A DNA stretch of 59,378 nt from Streptomyces viridochromogenes DSM 40736 (GTDB taxonomy: Bacteria; Actinomycetota; Actinomycetes; Streptomycetales; Streptomycetaceae): assembly GCF_000158955.1 (NCBI RefSeq), contig NZ_GG657757.1, positions 66,016 to 125,393 on the forward strand. Direction: 5' to 3'. Within the stretch, counting starts at the first letter, position 1; each line of letters begins with the position of its first letter. Shown in pieces: positions 1 through 7,055 of this stretch. The notes under the pieces were generated by a model. The model worked only from the letters and a program-made list of their open reading frames with translations, was not told the DNA's origin and made no database searches. The translations under genes were made by a program, and so were the position numbers.

Positions 1-1
1 C

Positions 2-247
2 GCGGTCGATGCGGGAGGCGACGGGCTCGGTGCCCGGCGGGCGGCGGTAGTGCTGGGCTGGGACAGTGCGTCCGCCTCCCGCGTCGGGGGCGCGAGGGCA
101 CGGCTGAAGCGGCTGGTGGAACGGGGCTGGCTGGTAGAGCAGAAACCGGGCAGGTTCACGCTGCCTCCCCCGCTGCCGGAGCACGACGCTGCTGGCGTTG
201 GCCGGCAAGGCGGCGGCTCATGGGCACGGTCATCGACCAGCAGATGA
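2..247 (+). pseudogene. 3' fragment of an unidentified helix-turn-helix-like protein
   Basis: The frame is open from the left window edge, so the true start lies outside. The part with protein character contains the stretch SRVGGARARLKRLVERGWLV followed by a Pro-rich tail, which looks like the recognition part of a winged-helix domain. From about base 195 the frame runs antisense into the adjacent IS5-type transposase, so the natural 3' end is lost. I do not recognise the family. An IS insertion most likely cut this gene. Confidence 0.4.
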
Positions 248-977
248 CGGCTTCACTGGTGTCGGTGCGCCGCTCGTAGTCACGGACCATGCGCCGGCTG
301 CGCAGGCACCAGGCGAAAGACCGTTCCACGACCCAGCGGCGGGGCAGCACCTGGAAGCCGCTGATGTCGTCGTTGCGGCGGACGATGTCGAGAACGACGC
401 CAAGTTGTGCCGCACTCCAGTCGATGAGGTGGCCGGTGTAGCCGCCATCGGCCCAGACTCGCGTCAGCCGCTCGAAGCGGTCCCTGGCCGCCGTCAGCAG
501 GAGGCGTGCGGCGTCCCGGTCGGTGGTCGACGCCGGCGTGACCAGCACGGCCAACAGCAGACCGAGCGTGTCGGTGAGCAGGTGGCGCTTGCGTCCGTTG
601 ATCTTCTTCCCTGCATCGAAGCCCCGCGCGGCCAGGGCGACGGTGGCGTCCGCCTTCACCGACTGCGAATCGATGACCGCCGCACTCGGCTCCTGGTCAC
701 GGCCCGCGGCGTCACGGACGGCACCACGCAGCCGGTCGTGCAGCTCGGCCACGAGTCCCGCATCCCGCCAACGGGCGAAGAAGGCATACACCCGTGGCCA
801 AGGCGGGAAATCGGCGGGCATAGCCCGCCACTTGATGCCGTTGTCGACGAGGTAGCGCACCGCGTCGATCACCTGCCGGTGGCAGCAGCCCTCCGGTCGC
901 CCGCCCCGACCGGCCAGCCATCCAGGCACCGGCAGCAGGTCCCGTACCAGATCCCACTCGGCATCGCTCATGTCCAA
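156..977 (-). CDS. IS5-family transposase
   Basis: A 273-residue DDE transposase. The N-terminal segment has DAEWDLVRDLLP followed by the RYLVDNGIKWRAMP block typical of the DUF4096 domain. Catalytic positions are visible as the Asp of AVIDSQSVKA, the Asp of VWADGGYTG and the Glu of RRWVVERSFAW. The first methionine is two codons before a second (MDMSDAEW); either could be used. The last ~25 residues after MSRRLA are Gln/Arg/Ala-rich and probably read into flanking DNA, so the extreme C-terminus and the left IS end may be replaced. The gene lies in the 3' end of an IS701 copy. Confidence 0.85.
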   Translation of the reverse strand: MDMSDAEWDLVRDLLPVPGWLAGRGGRPEGCCHRQVIDAVRYLVDNGIKWRAMPADFPPWPRVYAFFARWRDAGLVAELHDRLRGAVRDAAGRDQEPSAAVIDSQSVKADATVALAARGFDAGKKINGRKRHLLTDTLGLLLAVLVTPASTTDRDAARLLLTAARDRFERLTRVWADGGYTGHLIDWSAAQLGVVLDIVRRNDDISGFQVLPRRWVVERSFAWCLRSRRMVRDYERRTDTSEAVICWSMTVPMSRRLAGQRQQRRAPAAGEAA

Positions 978-1036
978 GCCGTACCGAGACCGGCGCCCCG
1001 GCCTGTCGGCCGCGTTCCCGAACCTGTGGGCGAGAC
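156..1036 (-). mobile_element. IS5-type insertion sequence, left end not resolved
   Basis: The element carries the transposase above. Its upstream (right) boundary is placed near base 1036, where the IS701 coding sequence of the neighbour stops matching its family and switches to DNA upstream of the IS5 gene. No convincing matching inverted repeat was found near bases 150-200, so the left terminus is probably degenerate or deleted. Both boundaries are inferred from where protein similarity breaks. Confidence 0.55.
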
Positions 1037-2196
1037 AGTATCAGGTCGTGAGGTCCTGGCCGGTGTGCATGTTCGTCGGCGAGAACGACGGCGAGGAAGG
1101 CGTGGACGAGCATCGCCAGGGTGACCCAGCGAATCCAGGACGGGTAGCGGCGGACCTGGTGTTCATCGAGCCCGGCCAGCCCCTTCTCGGTCTGGAAGGT
1201 CTCCTCCACTCGCCACCTGGAGCCGGCCGTCCTGACCAGGGTGCTCAGCGGCACCGGTCGGGCGGAATGGCAGCGGTAGTAGGCGAGTTCGCCGGTGGTG
1301 CGGTTGCGCCGGATCAGTAGCTGACGGTGCCCCGGCGCCGCCTCGGCAAGGTCGATGACGGCCCAGTCGTAGAAGCGGTGGCCCTTCGCGCCGCGCCCGG
1401 CCCACAGCTTCTGCCAGGCGTGCTTGGGCAGCTTCGCCGCCAGCGCATCGGCGCGGAACATTCCTGCCTTGGTGGCTACTTCGGCCGAGCAGGCCACCGC
1501 GAGCACATAGCCCAAGCCGCGTTCCTCCAGGGCGGATCGCAGCTTCGGGTTGCCGCCGTAGACCTCGTCGCCGGTCACCCAGCCGACCCGGTGCCCGGCA
1601 TCCAGGAACCGTTCGATCATCACGCGGGCCAGCTCCGGCTTGGTGGCGAAGACGGTGTTCTCGCCGAGCCCGGCCGCCCGGCAGCGATCGGGGTCGCACG
1701 TCCACGAACGCGGGACGTACAACTCCCGGTCCACCGCCGCGTGTCCACGCATCCCCGCATAGACGAGATAGACGGCGATCTGAGAGTTCTCGATCCGCCC
1801 CGCGGTGCCGGTGTACTGGCGCTGGACGCCGACGGTGCGGTTGCCCTTCTTCACGTCGCCCGTCTCGTCCACGACCAGCACTGCGGCCTCGTCGTGGAGG
1901 TGCTCGACGACGTACTCGCGAACATCGTCCCGCACGGCATCGGCGTCCCAGGATGCCCGGCACAGCAGATGCTGCATGCCGTACGGGGCCTTCTCCCCGG
2001 CCCACTCCGCGATCGTCCAGCAGTTCTTGCGCGGCAGGTCCGCCAGCAGCCCCAGCACCAACCGCCCAGCCCGCAGCCGGGGTTCAGCCCTGGCGAACCG
2101 GCCCGCAAACCGTCCCATCGCCACCTCGAACGCCGCCCGCCAACGGTCGGGATCTATGCTGTGGCCCGCGGCCACCGTCTCTTCGTAAGTCCACAC
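1037..2196 (-). pseudogene. IS701-family transposase, 3' end removed by IS5 insertion
   Basis: About 385 residues of an IS701-type transposase read from the methionine at 2196. All three catalytic regions are present: the Asp of [13 protein letters not shown], the Asp of VTGDEVYGG and the Glu of RWRVEETFQTEKGL. Family similarity ends after HRPGPHDLI, just where IS5 upstream DNA begins; the usual C-terminal tail is missing. The rest of the frame to base 712 is read-through into the IS5 gene. A second, more decayed copy of the same IS lies at 5355-6126. Confidence 0.85.
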
Positions 2197-2203
2197 AACT
2201 CAC

Positions 2204-2230
2204 GATGATCAATGGTGGCCGCACCCGTCT
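2204..2230. repeat. Conserved upstream end of IS701 copy 1
   Basis: This 27-bp segment just upstream of the transposase start matches 6131-6157 at 25 of 27 positions (shared core GATGATCAA-GGTGGCCGC). It lies at the same distance from both IS701 transposase starts, so it marks the transposase-start-side terminus of the element. Similarity between the two loci fades after it. Confidence 0.6.
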
Positions 2231-2268
2231 GCGCACTCCTGAGGCCCGTCGCCCGACCAAGAAAGCAA

Positions 2269-2742
2269 ATGATGATCGCCACCGTCCTTGCCGTCGCCGG
2301 GACGCTCCTCGGATCAGTTGTCACCGGTACCTTCCAACACCTGGCGGCCGGCCGCGCCGAGCGCGTAGCCGCCGCCGAGCAGTTGCGCCGCGACCGGCTC
2401 GACGCGGTGACCACCCCCGCCTCCGCCGGCTCCGAGCACCGTCGAGCCTTGTGGATGCGTGGGGAGGCTCGGCTGCGCGGCGCCAGCGACGTTGAGCTGG
2501 AAGAACTGCGAGCCAGGTCTCATGTCACACGCTCCGCCATCACCCGCCCCCTGGTTGCTCTGCGGCTCCTCGTGGCCGACCCGGCTGTCCACACCACCGC
2601 ACAGGCGATGGTCGTCGCCACATACGACATGGTCGATGCCGCCACGAGCATCGAGGAGCTGACCGCAGCGCAGGACACCGCACGAGCCGCACACGACCGT
2701 TTCATCGACGCTGCCGCCGCCTACTTCAGCACCCACACCTGA
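2269..2742 (+). CDS. Small membrane-anchored coiled-coil protein, unknown function
   Basis: I chose the Met-Met start at 2269 because it puts a hydrophobic helix (MMIATVLAVAGTLLGSVV) at the N-terminus; the upstream part of the open frame lies in IS701 DNA. The helix is followed by about 120 residues of charged, Ala-rich, probably helical sequence with many Arg and Glu. This architecture, one N-terminal membrane segment plus a cytoplasmic helical bundle, is common among Streptomyces proteins of unknown function. The gene ends four bases before a 29-bp repeat shared with position 6737. Confidence 0.55.
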   Translation: MMIATVLAVAGTLLGSVVTGTFQHLAAGRAERVAAAEQLRRDRLDAVTTPASAGSEHRRALWMRGEARLRGASDVELEELRARSHVTRSAITRPLVALRLLVADPAVHTTAQAMVVATYDMVDAATSIEELTAAQDTARAAHDRFIDAAAAYFSTHT

Positions 2743-2745
2743 CTG

Positions 2746-2774
2746 AAGATCACGATCTACAGCTGGAGTATTAG
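2746..2774. repeat. 29-bp dispersed direct repeat, copy 1
   Basis: The core GATCACGATCTAC followed by GCTGGAGTA recurs at 6737-6765 in the same orientation, with 27 of 29 identical bases. Here it sits exactly at the point where the sigma-factor fragment on the minus strand loses similarity to its family, which suggests a mobile-element or recombination boundary. The element type is not known to me. Confidence 0.6.
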
Positions 2775-3092
2775 CTGGTCACGGAGCCCGGTCTGTCGCA
2801 GATAGGCCCGCGTGGCGACCGTCCGCAGCCATGCCCGAGGCGTCGTGATCTGTGACCACTTGGGAAAGGCTTCGACGAACGCAGCATGCGCGGCTTCAGC
2901 CGCCTCGTGAGGAGAGGCACCCATGCGCATCACGAACCGAGTCAGCATCGCCAAGTGCTCGGAGTGGAACAGTGTAAAGTCCAGCCGACTTCGAGGCACA
3001 CGCAGCGCCAGCCGTTCCGGTCGTCGGGATGCGACTAACTGCTCTTGAACTGGCGCTCGTTGTTCACTCAAGTCCACCGTCTCCCGAGCCAA
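2757..3092 (-). pseudogene. ECF-type sigma-70 factor, 3'-truncated
   Basis: 111 residues. From about residue 40 the sequence is a sigma region 2: FHSEHLAMLTRFVMRMGA, EAAEAAHAAFVEAFPKW and TPRAWLRTVATRAYLRQ are clear. Region 4 (the -35-binding HTH) is absent because the frame ends inside the 29-bp repeat a few residues after region 2. It cannot be a functional promoter-recognition factor. The start overlaps the end of the small membrane protein gene upstream by 29 bases, so the two were co-transcribed. Confidence 0.75.
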
Positions 3093-3294
3093 GGCCGACC
3101 TCGATGACGACTATTCGACCTTGGGAGCTCTCCGATAGGCGACTGCCATGCGGCAAACAGCGCACCCTCTCGCTGAGTCCCTGCTGCTGCAACTGAGCCA
3201 ACCGTACCGTGGTCCGGCTCCTGATCCACTGGTAACACAGTCGGGTGGTCACAGGGACAAGCATCGCGAGCGCCCCCGTCCATATCGGATCCAT
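3064..3294 (-). CDS. Small single-span membrane protein partner of the sigma factor
   Basis: A 76-residue frame from the methionine of MDPIWTGALAMLVPVTTRL. It has one N-terminal hydrophobic segment, then Arg-rich RSRTTVRLAQLQQQGLSERV and an acidic/Gly tail. Proteins like this often sit immediately upstream of ECF-like sigma genes in Streptomyces, and the overlap with the sigma fragment supports that pairing. No catalytic motif is visible. With its sigma partner truncated its function here is doubtful. Confidence 0.55.
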   Translation of the reverse strand: MDPIWTGALAMLVPVTTRLCYQWIRSRTTVRLAQLQQQGLSERVRCLPHGSRLSESSQGRIVVIEVGLGSGDGGLE

Positions 3295-3410
3295 TCGGCC
3301 ACGTCTCCGTCCGCTCAGAGGTGCTCGGAACACCGCGTACACCAGGTAGTGCAACGTGCGGGCTACAGCGTGACATCGCCGAGACGACAATCTTCAGCAT
3401 CGCCTACACG

Positions 3411-3549
3411 GTCTTGCTGCGAGCGGTGGCGGGCCGTCGCCGAGTCCCTCCTGGACAGGCTCATCAACACCAGCCACCAGGTGATCATGAACGGGCCCAG
3501 CTACCGCCCCAACAAGCGGCCCAGGAACACGGCCGACAAGGCGCACTAA
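3411..3549 (+). pseudogene. IS21 helper ATPase (IstB-like), C-terminal fragment
   Basis: The last ~45 residues of the frame (AESLLDRLINTSHQVIMNGP and SYRPNKRP) match the C-terminal end of IstB-like helper ATPases of Streptomyces IS21 elements. The Walker motifs and the partner transposase are absent. The stop codon lies at the left terminal repeat of the IS at 3550, so that insertion cut the gene's 3' end as well. Confidence 0.6.
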
Positions 3550-4417
3550 AGGGTGTTGCAGAAGGCCTGGTGGCGGCGTGTCTGGGTGATGGCTGACCCC
3601 GCTGTTTCACCCTGTCATGGCGAGGTTGTGCATGGTGGCGACGGCCTGGACGGCGTGGTGGAGGCCGTCGCCCCGTTGGCGGCAGTCGCGCAGGATCTTC
3701 CAGTTCTTCATCCGGGCGAAGGCGTGCTCGCCGCGGGCCCGCACGCGCCGGTGTTCGGCGTTGTCTTCCTCTTGGCCGCGCAGGAGGGGGCGCCCGGCTC
3801 GTCTGCGGTGCGGGACGATCAGCCCGGTCCCCAGGTGGGCACCGTCCGCAATCACGGTCGTGCCCGCCGCGACGGTCGGCAGGTCCGACTCGCGCCAGAC
3901 GTGTGCGTCTGCCTTGTTGCCGGGTGCCGGCCGGGCGGATGCCACCATCAGGCGGGTGTCGGCATCGACGATGACCTGCACATTCGCCGAGAACCGGTAG
4001 TTGCGTGAGGAGGCTGCGACCTGCCGGTCACGCACCGGGATCAGGGTGCCGTCCACGATCCATTACCGGTCGGCGCCCGGCACCGGCCTGGGCGCCGACT
4101 CCAGCGCAAGCAGCGGTCCCAGGCGCTGGATGACACGGCAGACAGTGGCAGGTGAGCAGCCGAAGAGCGGGGCGAGCTGCCGCATCGTGAGGTTCGTGCG
4201 GTAGTACACGGCGACCAGCAGCACCCGCTCGGCCAGCGGAAGACGCCACGGCCGGCCACCACCGGGACCGTTACCGCCTCCCTCCCGCACCACCCGAAGC
4301 AGCTTCTCAAAGCGCCCCATCGGCAACCCGGTGAACGTCTCCACCCACACCGGCTCAGCCCTCAACACCCCACCCATACAGGCAAAATGCTCGCCATCAA
4401 GCCTTCTGCAACACCCT
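3550..4417 (-). mobile_element. IS5-like element with perfect 17-bp terminal inverted repeats
   Basis: The left end (3550-3566) reads AGGGTGTTGCAGAAGGC; the right end (4401-4417) is its exact reverse complement. The enclosed 868 bp carry one DDE_4-type transposase gene on the minus strand. No clear target duplication is seen in the immediate flanks. The termini are intact although the transposase is interrupted by a nonsense codon. Confidence 0.8.
3607..4377 (-). pseudogene. IS5-like (DDE_4) transposase with in-frame nonsense codon
   Basis: Reading starts near MGGVLRAEPVWVETFTGLP and contains an HTH (MRQLAPLFGCSPATVCRVIQ). A TAA at 4063-4065 interrupts the frame just before WIVDGTLIPVRD, the first catalytic Asp. 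After the stop the same frame continues through IADGAHLGTG (second Asp) to EHAFARMKNWKILRDCRQRG (catalytic Glu region) and ends normally. A single base change explains the break. Read-through or suppression would be needed for activity. Confidence 0.85.
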
Positions 4418-4450
4418 GTAAGACCTGTCCCGTAACCCTGAGGCTGAGGG

Positions 4451-4864
4451 TCATGCTGTGTCAGGGTTGGTGCCGATGGCACCGACCGAGCGAAGCGAAC
4501 GCCCGAGGTCTCCGGTGAGGCTGCGGGGGTGTCGCCGCCACCACCACAGCTCGGGGCCGGGCAGTCGGTGGAGCTGGTCGAGTGCCTGGCCGTCGTCATC
4601 GATGGTCGCGGCCTTGTACCGGTCGTCCAGAGCTTTGATCTGCGGTGTCCAGAGCTGGACGATGTGTTCGTCCAACAGGAGCCAAGCCTCGTGCAGCCAG
4701 TTTCGGCAGTAGAGGTCGTTGGTGTACTCGTAGATGTCGTCGCCGTAGCCGCGCTCGATGGCGCTCACCAAGGCGGCCCACGCGTTCACCCTTTCAGCGA
4801 CCGTGAATGCCGTCCGCCAGCCGCGCTGGTGCAACAGCTCTCCCACCTCGGTTTCAGTAGCCAC
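4451..4864 (-). CDS. Conserved hypothetical protein, Trp/Asp-rich
   Basis: 137 residues from an ATG. The sequence is mostly helical and acidic with many aromatic residues (YGDDIYEYTNDLYCRNWLHE, PELWWWRRHPRS). There is no signal peptide or membrane segment. I do not recognise a named domain. Coding character is good and the frame is intact between an IS element and a ligase fragment. It may be an isolated survivor of the pre-insertion gene order. Confidence 0.5.
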   Translation of the reverse strand: MATETEVGELLHQRGWRTAFTVAERVNAWAALVSAIERGYGDDIYEYTNDLYCRNWLHEAWLLLDEHIVQLWTPQIKALDDRYKAATIDDDGQALDQLHRLPGPELWWWRRHPRSLTGDLGRSLRSVGAIGTNPDTA

Positions 4865-4881
4865 GGGCGTGAGGCTCTCAT

Positions 4882-5283
4882 GCCGAATCCGTTCGGACGA
4901 CCGAGATCACCACCGAGACCGTCATCGGCGCCGTTACCGGCTCCGTCACGGTGCTGCTAGGCCGCTATGACGCCGCAGGCCGTCTGCAGTACACCGGGCG
5001 CAGCACCACGCTGTCCCAGGCCGCCGGCCGCGCTGTGGCCGGCGAGCTGGCCCCGCCGAGGGGTGCGCATCCGTGGAAGGGGTGGACGTTCTCAGCAGGC
5101 TGGGGGACGCAGCGCACGCTCGACGTCGTCCCGGTGGAGCCCGACGTGGTGATGGAGGTAGCCGTCGACGTCGCCTGGGACAGTGCTGGACGGTGCAGGC
5201 ACCCGGCCCGGACACACCGTGTCCGCACGGACGTCGGTGTAGCGCAGGTACCGCTGCTCGGAGAGGACCCTGCCTCGCCATGA
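4882..5283 (+). pseudogene. ATP-dependent DNA ligase, C-terminal domain fragment
   Basis: The frame is open from upstream of the first possible start and reads TTEITTETVIGAVTG, LLGRYDAAGRLQYTGRSTTL, HPWKGWTFSAGWG and VEPDVVMEVAVDVAWD. This is the OB-fold end of the short ATP-dependent ligases of actinobacteria (LigC/LigD-related). The adenylation domain with the KxDG lysine is missing, so the fragment is not catalytic. The C-terminus looks natural and is followed at once by a strong hairpin terminator, so only the 5' part was lost. Confidence 0.8.
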
Positions 5284-5289
5284 GCCCTA

Positions 5290-5326
5290 CGCCGTGGTCG
5301 GACCCGTGGCCGGGCCGACCACGGCG
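5290..5326 (+). terminator. Hairpin terminator after the ligase fragment
   Basis: Perfect 12-bp inverted repeat (CGCCGTGGTCGG and its complement) around a 13-nt loop, starting seven bases after the ligase stop. There is no U-tract, as is usual in Streptomyces. Confidence 0.7.
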
Positions 5327-5354
5327 GAAAGCCCCTGGCGCAGGTCGAGGTAGC

Positions 5355-6126
5355 AGCGCAGGCACCTTCACGGCCAGGGCATCCGCGCGGAACTTCCCCG
5401 CGCCCGTGTGACTTCGGCCGAGCAAGCAACGGCGAGCACGTAGCCGACCTGGCGCTCTTCCAGCGCGGCCCGCAGCTTGGGGTTGCCGCCGTAGACCTCA
5501 TCGCCCGCGACCCAGCCCGCACGGTGCCCGGCGTCAAGGAACCGGCCGATCATGCGGGCGGCCAGCTCCGGATTGGTCGCGAAGACGGTGTCCTCGCCCA
5601 GTCCGGCCGCCCGGCAGCGGTCCGGGTCGCACGTACACGAGCGCGGGACGTACAGCTCGCGGTCGATCGCCTCGGGTCCGCGGCGGCCTAGACGAGGTAG
5701 ACAGCGACCTGAGCGTTTTCGATCCTCCCGGCCGTGCCGGTGTACTGGCGCTGGACGCCCACGGTGTGCGTGCCCTTCTTCACGTCCCCGGTCTCATCGA
5801 CGACCAGCACCGCATCGTCGTCGTGCAGATGTTCCAGCACGTACTCGCGCACGTCATCGCGCACGGTGTTGGCATCCCACTTAGCCCGGCCGAGCAGGTG
5901 CTACATTCCATGCGGACTGGCCTGCCCGGCCCACTTGGCGATGCTCCAGCAGTTCTTGCGCGACAGGTCCGACAGCAGCCCCAGCACCAAGTCCCGCACC
6001 CGACGCCGGGGTTCAACCCGCGCGAACCGGCCCGCCATCCGGGACATCAGGACTTCGAACGCCTCCTGCCAGCGGGCAGGGTCTACGCTGTGACTCGCGC
6101 CCACCGCATGATCTTCACTCTTCACA
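5355..6126 (-). pseudogene. IS701-family transposase copy 2, multiply disrupted
   Basis: Same family as the copy at 1037-2196. It begins near a GTG at 6126 (SHSVDPARWQEAFEV), meets an in-frame TAG where the intact copy has Gln (ASPHGM then stop, about 5901), continues with [14 protein letters not shown] sequence, then shifts frame twice before GDEVYGGNPKLRAALEERQ. It ends near 5355 after FRADALAVKVP, so the catalytic Glu and the C-terminal third are gone. It was inserted downstream of the ligase gene. Confidence 0.85.
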
Positions 6127-6130
6127 CACC

Positions 6131-6157
6131 GATGATCAACGGTGGCCGCGCCCGTCT
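6131..6157. repeat. Conserved upstream end of IS701 copy 2
   Basis: Matches 2204-2230 at 25 of 27 positions and lies at the equivalent place upstream of the second IS701 transposase remnant. Confidence 0.6.
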
Positions 6158-6258
6158 TCACCGCCCCTCGGTCACGACGTGCGAAGACGGGCTGCATCCC
6201 TTCCGTGTCCCGCACGGGGCACGCAGCGTTCGCCCGCCGTCTCGTGCCAGGAGGACAC

Positions 6259-6663
6259 ATGCAACGCGGTGAAGTCTGGTGGGTCGACTTCGATGAGCGA
6301 CGCCCGGTCGTGCTGCTCTCGGACGAGGAGTCATCCGGGTTTCACGCGATGCAGGTCGTTGCGCCAGCGGGCGTCGACATCAGCGGCCTGGGCGTTGAAG
6401 TGGCCGTAGGAGCCCCGGAAGGACTGCCCTTCGAAGGCGTGCTGCGGTTCGCGTTCCCGCGTCCAGGCTTTACTCCGTGCACATGGCTGACCACCGTGGC
6501 CCGGGACGACCTGATCGAGCGGGCGGGCGTGTTGTCCTCCATGAAGTTCAGCGAGGTTGGAGAAGCCCTCCGTGCCGCTGGGCAGAGGAGGGAGTGGACC
6601 CCGATGACGGCTGCCAGGATCAGCGAGATCAAAGAGGCCCGCCGTCTCGAAGGACTCGAGTAG
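6259..6663 (+). CDS. PemK/MazF-like toxin protein
   Basis: 134 residues from the ATG at 6259, which is preceded by a good ribosome site (AGGAGG, six bases upstream). The N-terminus MQRGEVWWVDFDERRPVVLL is the PemK/MazF fold signature; VVAPAG, GLPFEGVLRFAF and FTPCTWLTTVARDDLIER complete a single small beta-barrel domain. The family comprises ribosome-independent mRNA endonucleases of type II toxin-antitoxin systems. No antitoxin gene is visible on either side: upstream is the IS701 end, downstream the 29-bp repeat. The C-terminus carries ~25 extra charged residues. Activity is uncertain; Streptomyces have many solitary relatives. Confidence 0.75.
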   Translation: MQRGEVWWVDFDERRPVVLLSDEESSGFHAMQVVAPAGVDISGLGVEVAVGAPEGLPFEGVLRFAFPRPGFTPCTWLTTVARDDLIERAGVLSSMKFSEVGEALRAAGQRREWTPMTAARISEIKEARRLEGLE

Positions 6664-6736
6664 CGGACGCCTGCGCTGCCCAGCTCGACGTCGTCGACGA
6701 CTCACCGCTGCCCCCTCTCCACCACACTCCAGCAGC

Positions 6737-6765
6737 AAGATCACGATCTACGGCTGGAGTACTAG
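6737..6765. repeat. 29-bp dispersed direct repeat, copy 2
   Basis: Differs from 2746-2774 at two positions (A/G and T/C transitions). It follows the PemK-like gene by 73 bases and precedes an IS5-type fragment, so both copies lie at boundaries between a host gene and mobile DNA. Confidence 0.6.
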
Positions 6766-6797
6766 GGAGTGTTCTGAGTTGCGATCACGGGATCGGT

Positions 6798-6904
6798 CAT
6801 TCCCGCTCCAGGAGGGTGCTGGCTGCGGTAGACCGGTCGCGTGACTCGTGGTGATCTGACCGATGCCGAGTGGAGTTGATCGAGCCGCACCTTCCGCTGG
6901 GGGC
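6798..6904 (+). repeat. IS5-type 5' end, copy A (106-bp direct repeat)
   Basis: The segment from CATTCCCGCTCCAGGAGGG through the codons for TDAEW-LIEPHLPLG matches 8488-8594 in the same orientation with a few substitutions and one deleted G (GAGTGGAG versus GAGTGGGAG), which shifts the frame of the transposase start. Only the first ~20 codons of an IS5-type transposase remain. Confidence 0.7.
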
Positions 6905-6964
6905 GTTCGGACCGATCCCTGACCTGCGTAGCTATCCGCCTGCAACCTTTTCCCCCGTCCGACT

Positions 6965-7050
6965 GTCTCCTGATCATCAACCGCTCCTGTCTCTGTGGTC
7001 CCTGAGAAATCAATCGGCACAGGAGCGGTCGCCCAGAATCATCAGGAGAC
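6965..7050 (+). promoter_or_regulatory. Nested inverted-repeat leader covering the ribosome site of the FG-GAP gene
   Basis: Outer arms GTCTCCTGAT (6965-6974) and ATCAGGAGAC (7041-7050) are perfectly complementary. Inner arms ACCGCTCCTGT (6980-6990) and ACAGGAGCGGT (7019-7029) are too, with a 28-nt loop. The right outer arm contains the AGGAG ribosome site of the gene starting at 7056, so the RNA fold would occlude translation start. A role in translational control is inferred. Confidence 0.6.
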
Positions 7051-7055
7051 ACTTC

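Larger units (their letters stand above)
6664..7055. other. Gene-free 392-bp spacer
   Basis: It holds the second 29-bp repeat, the 106-bp IS5-type fragment and, next to the FG-GAP gene, the nested inverted repeat at 6965-7050. No further coding sequence is recognised. Confidence 0.6.

Noticed and set aside
4965..5537. Minus-strand frames of 150-190 codons across the ligase/IS701 junction.
   Set aside because: They are out-of-frame readings of the ligase fragment and the transposase remnant.
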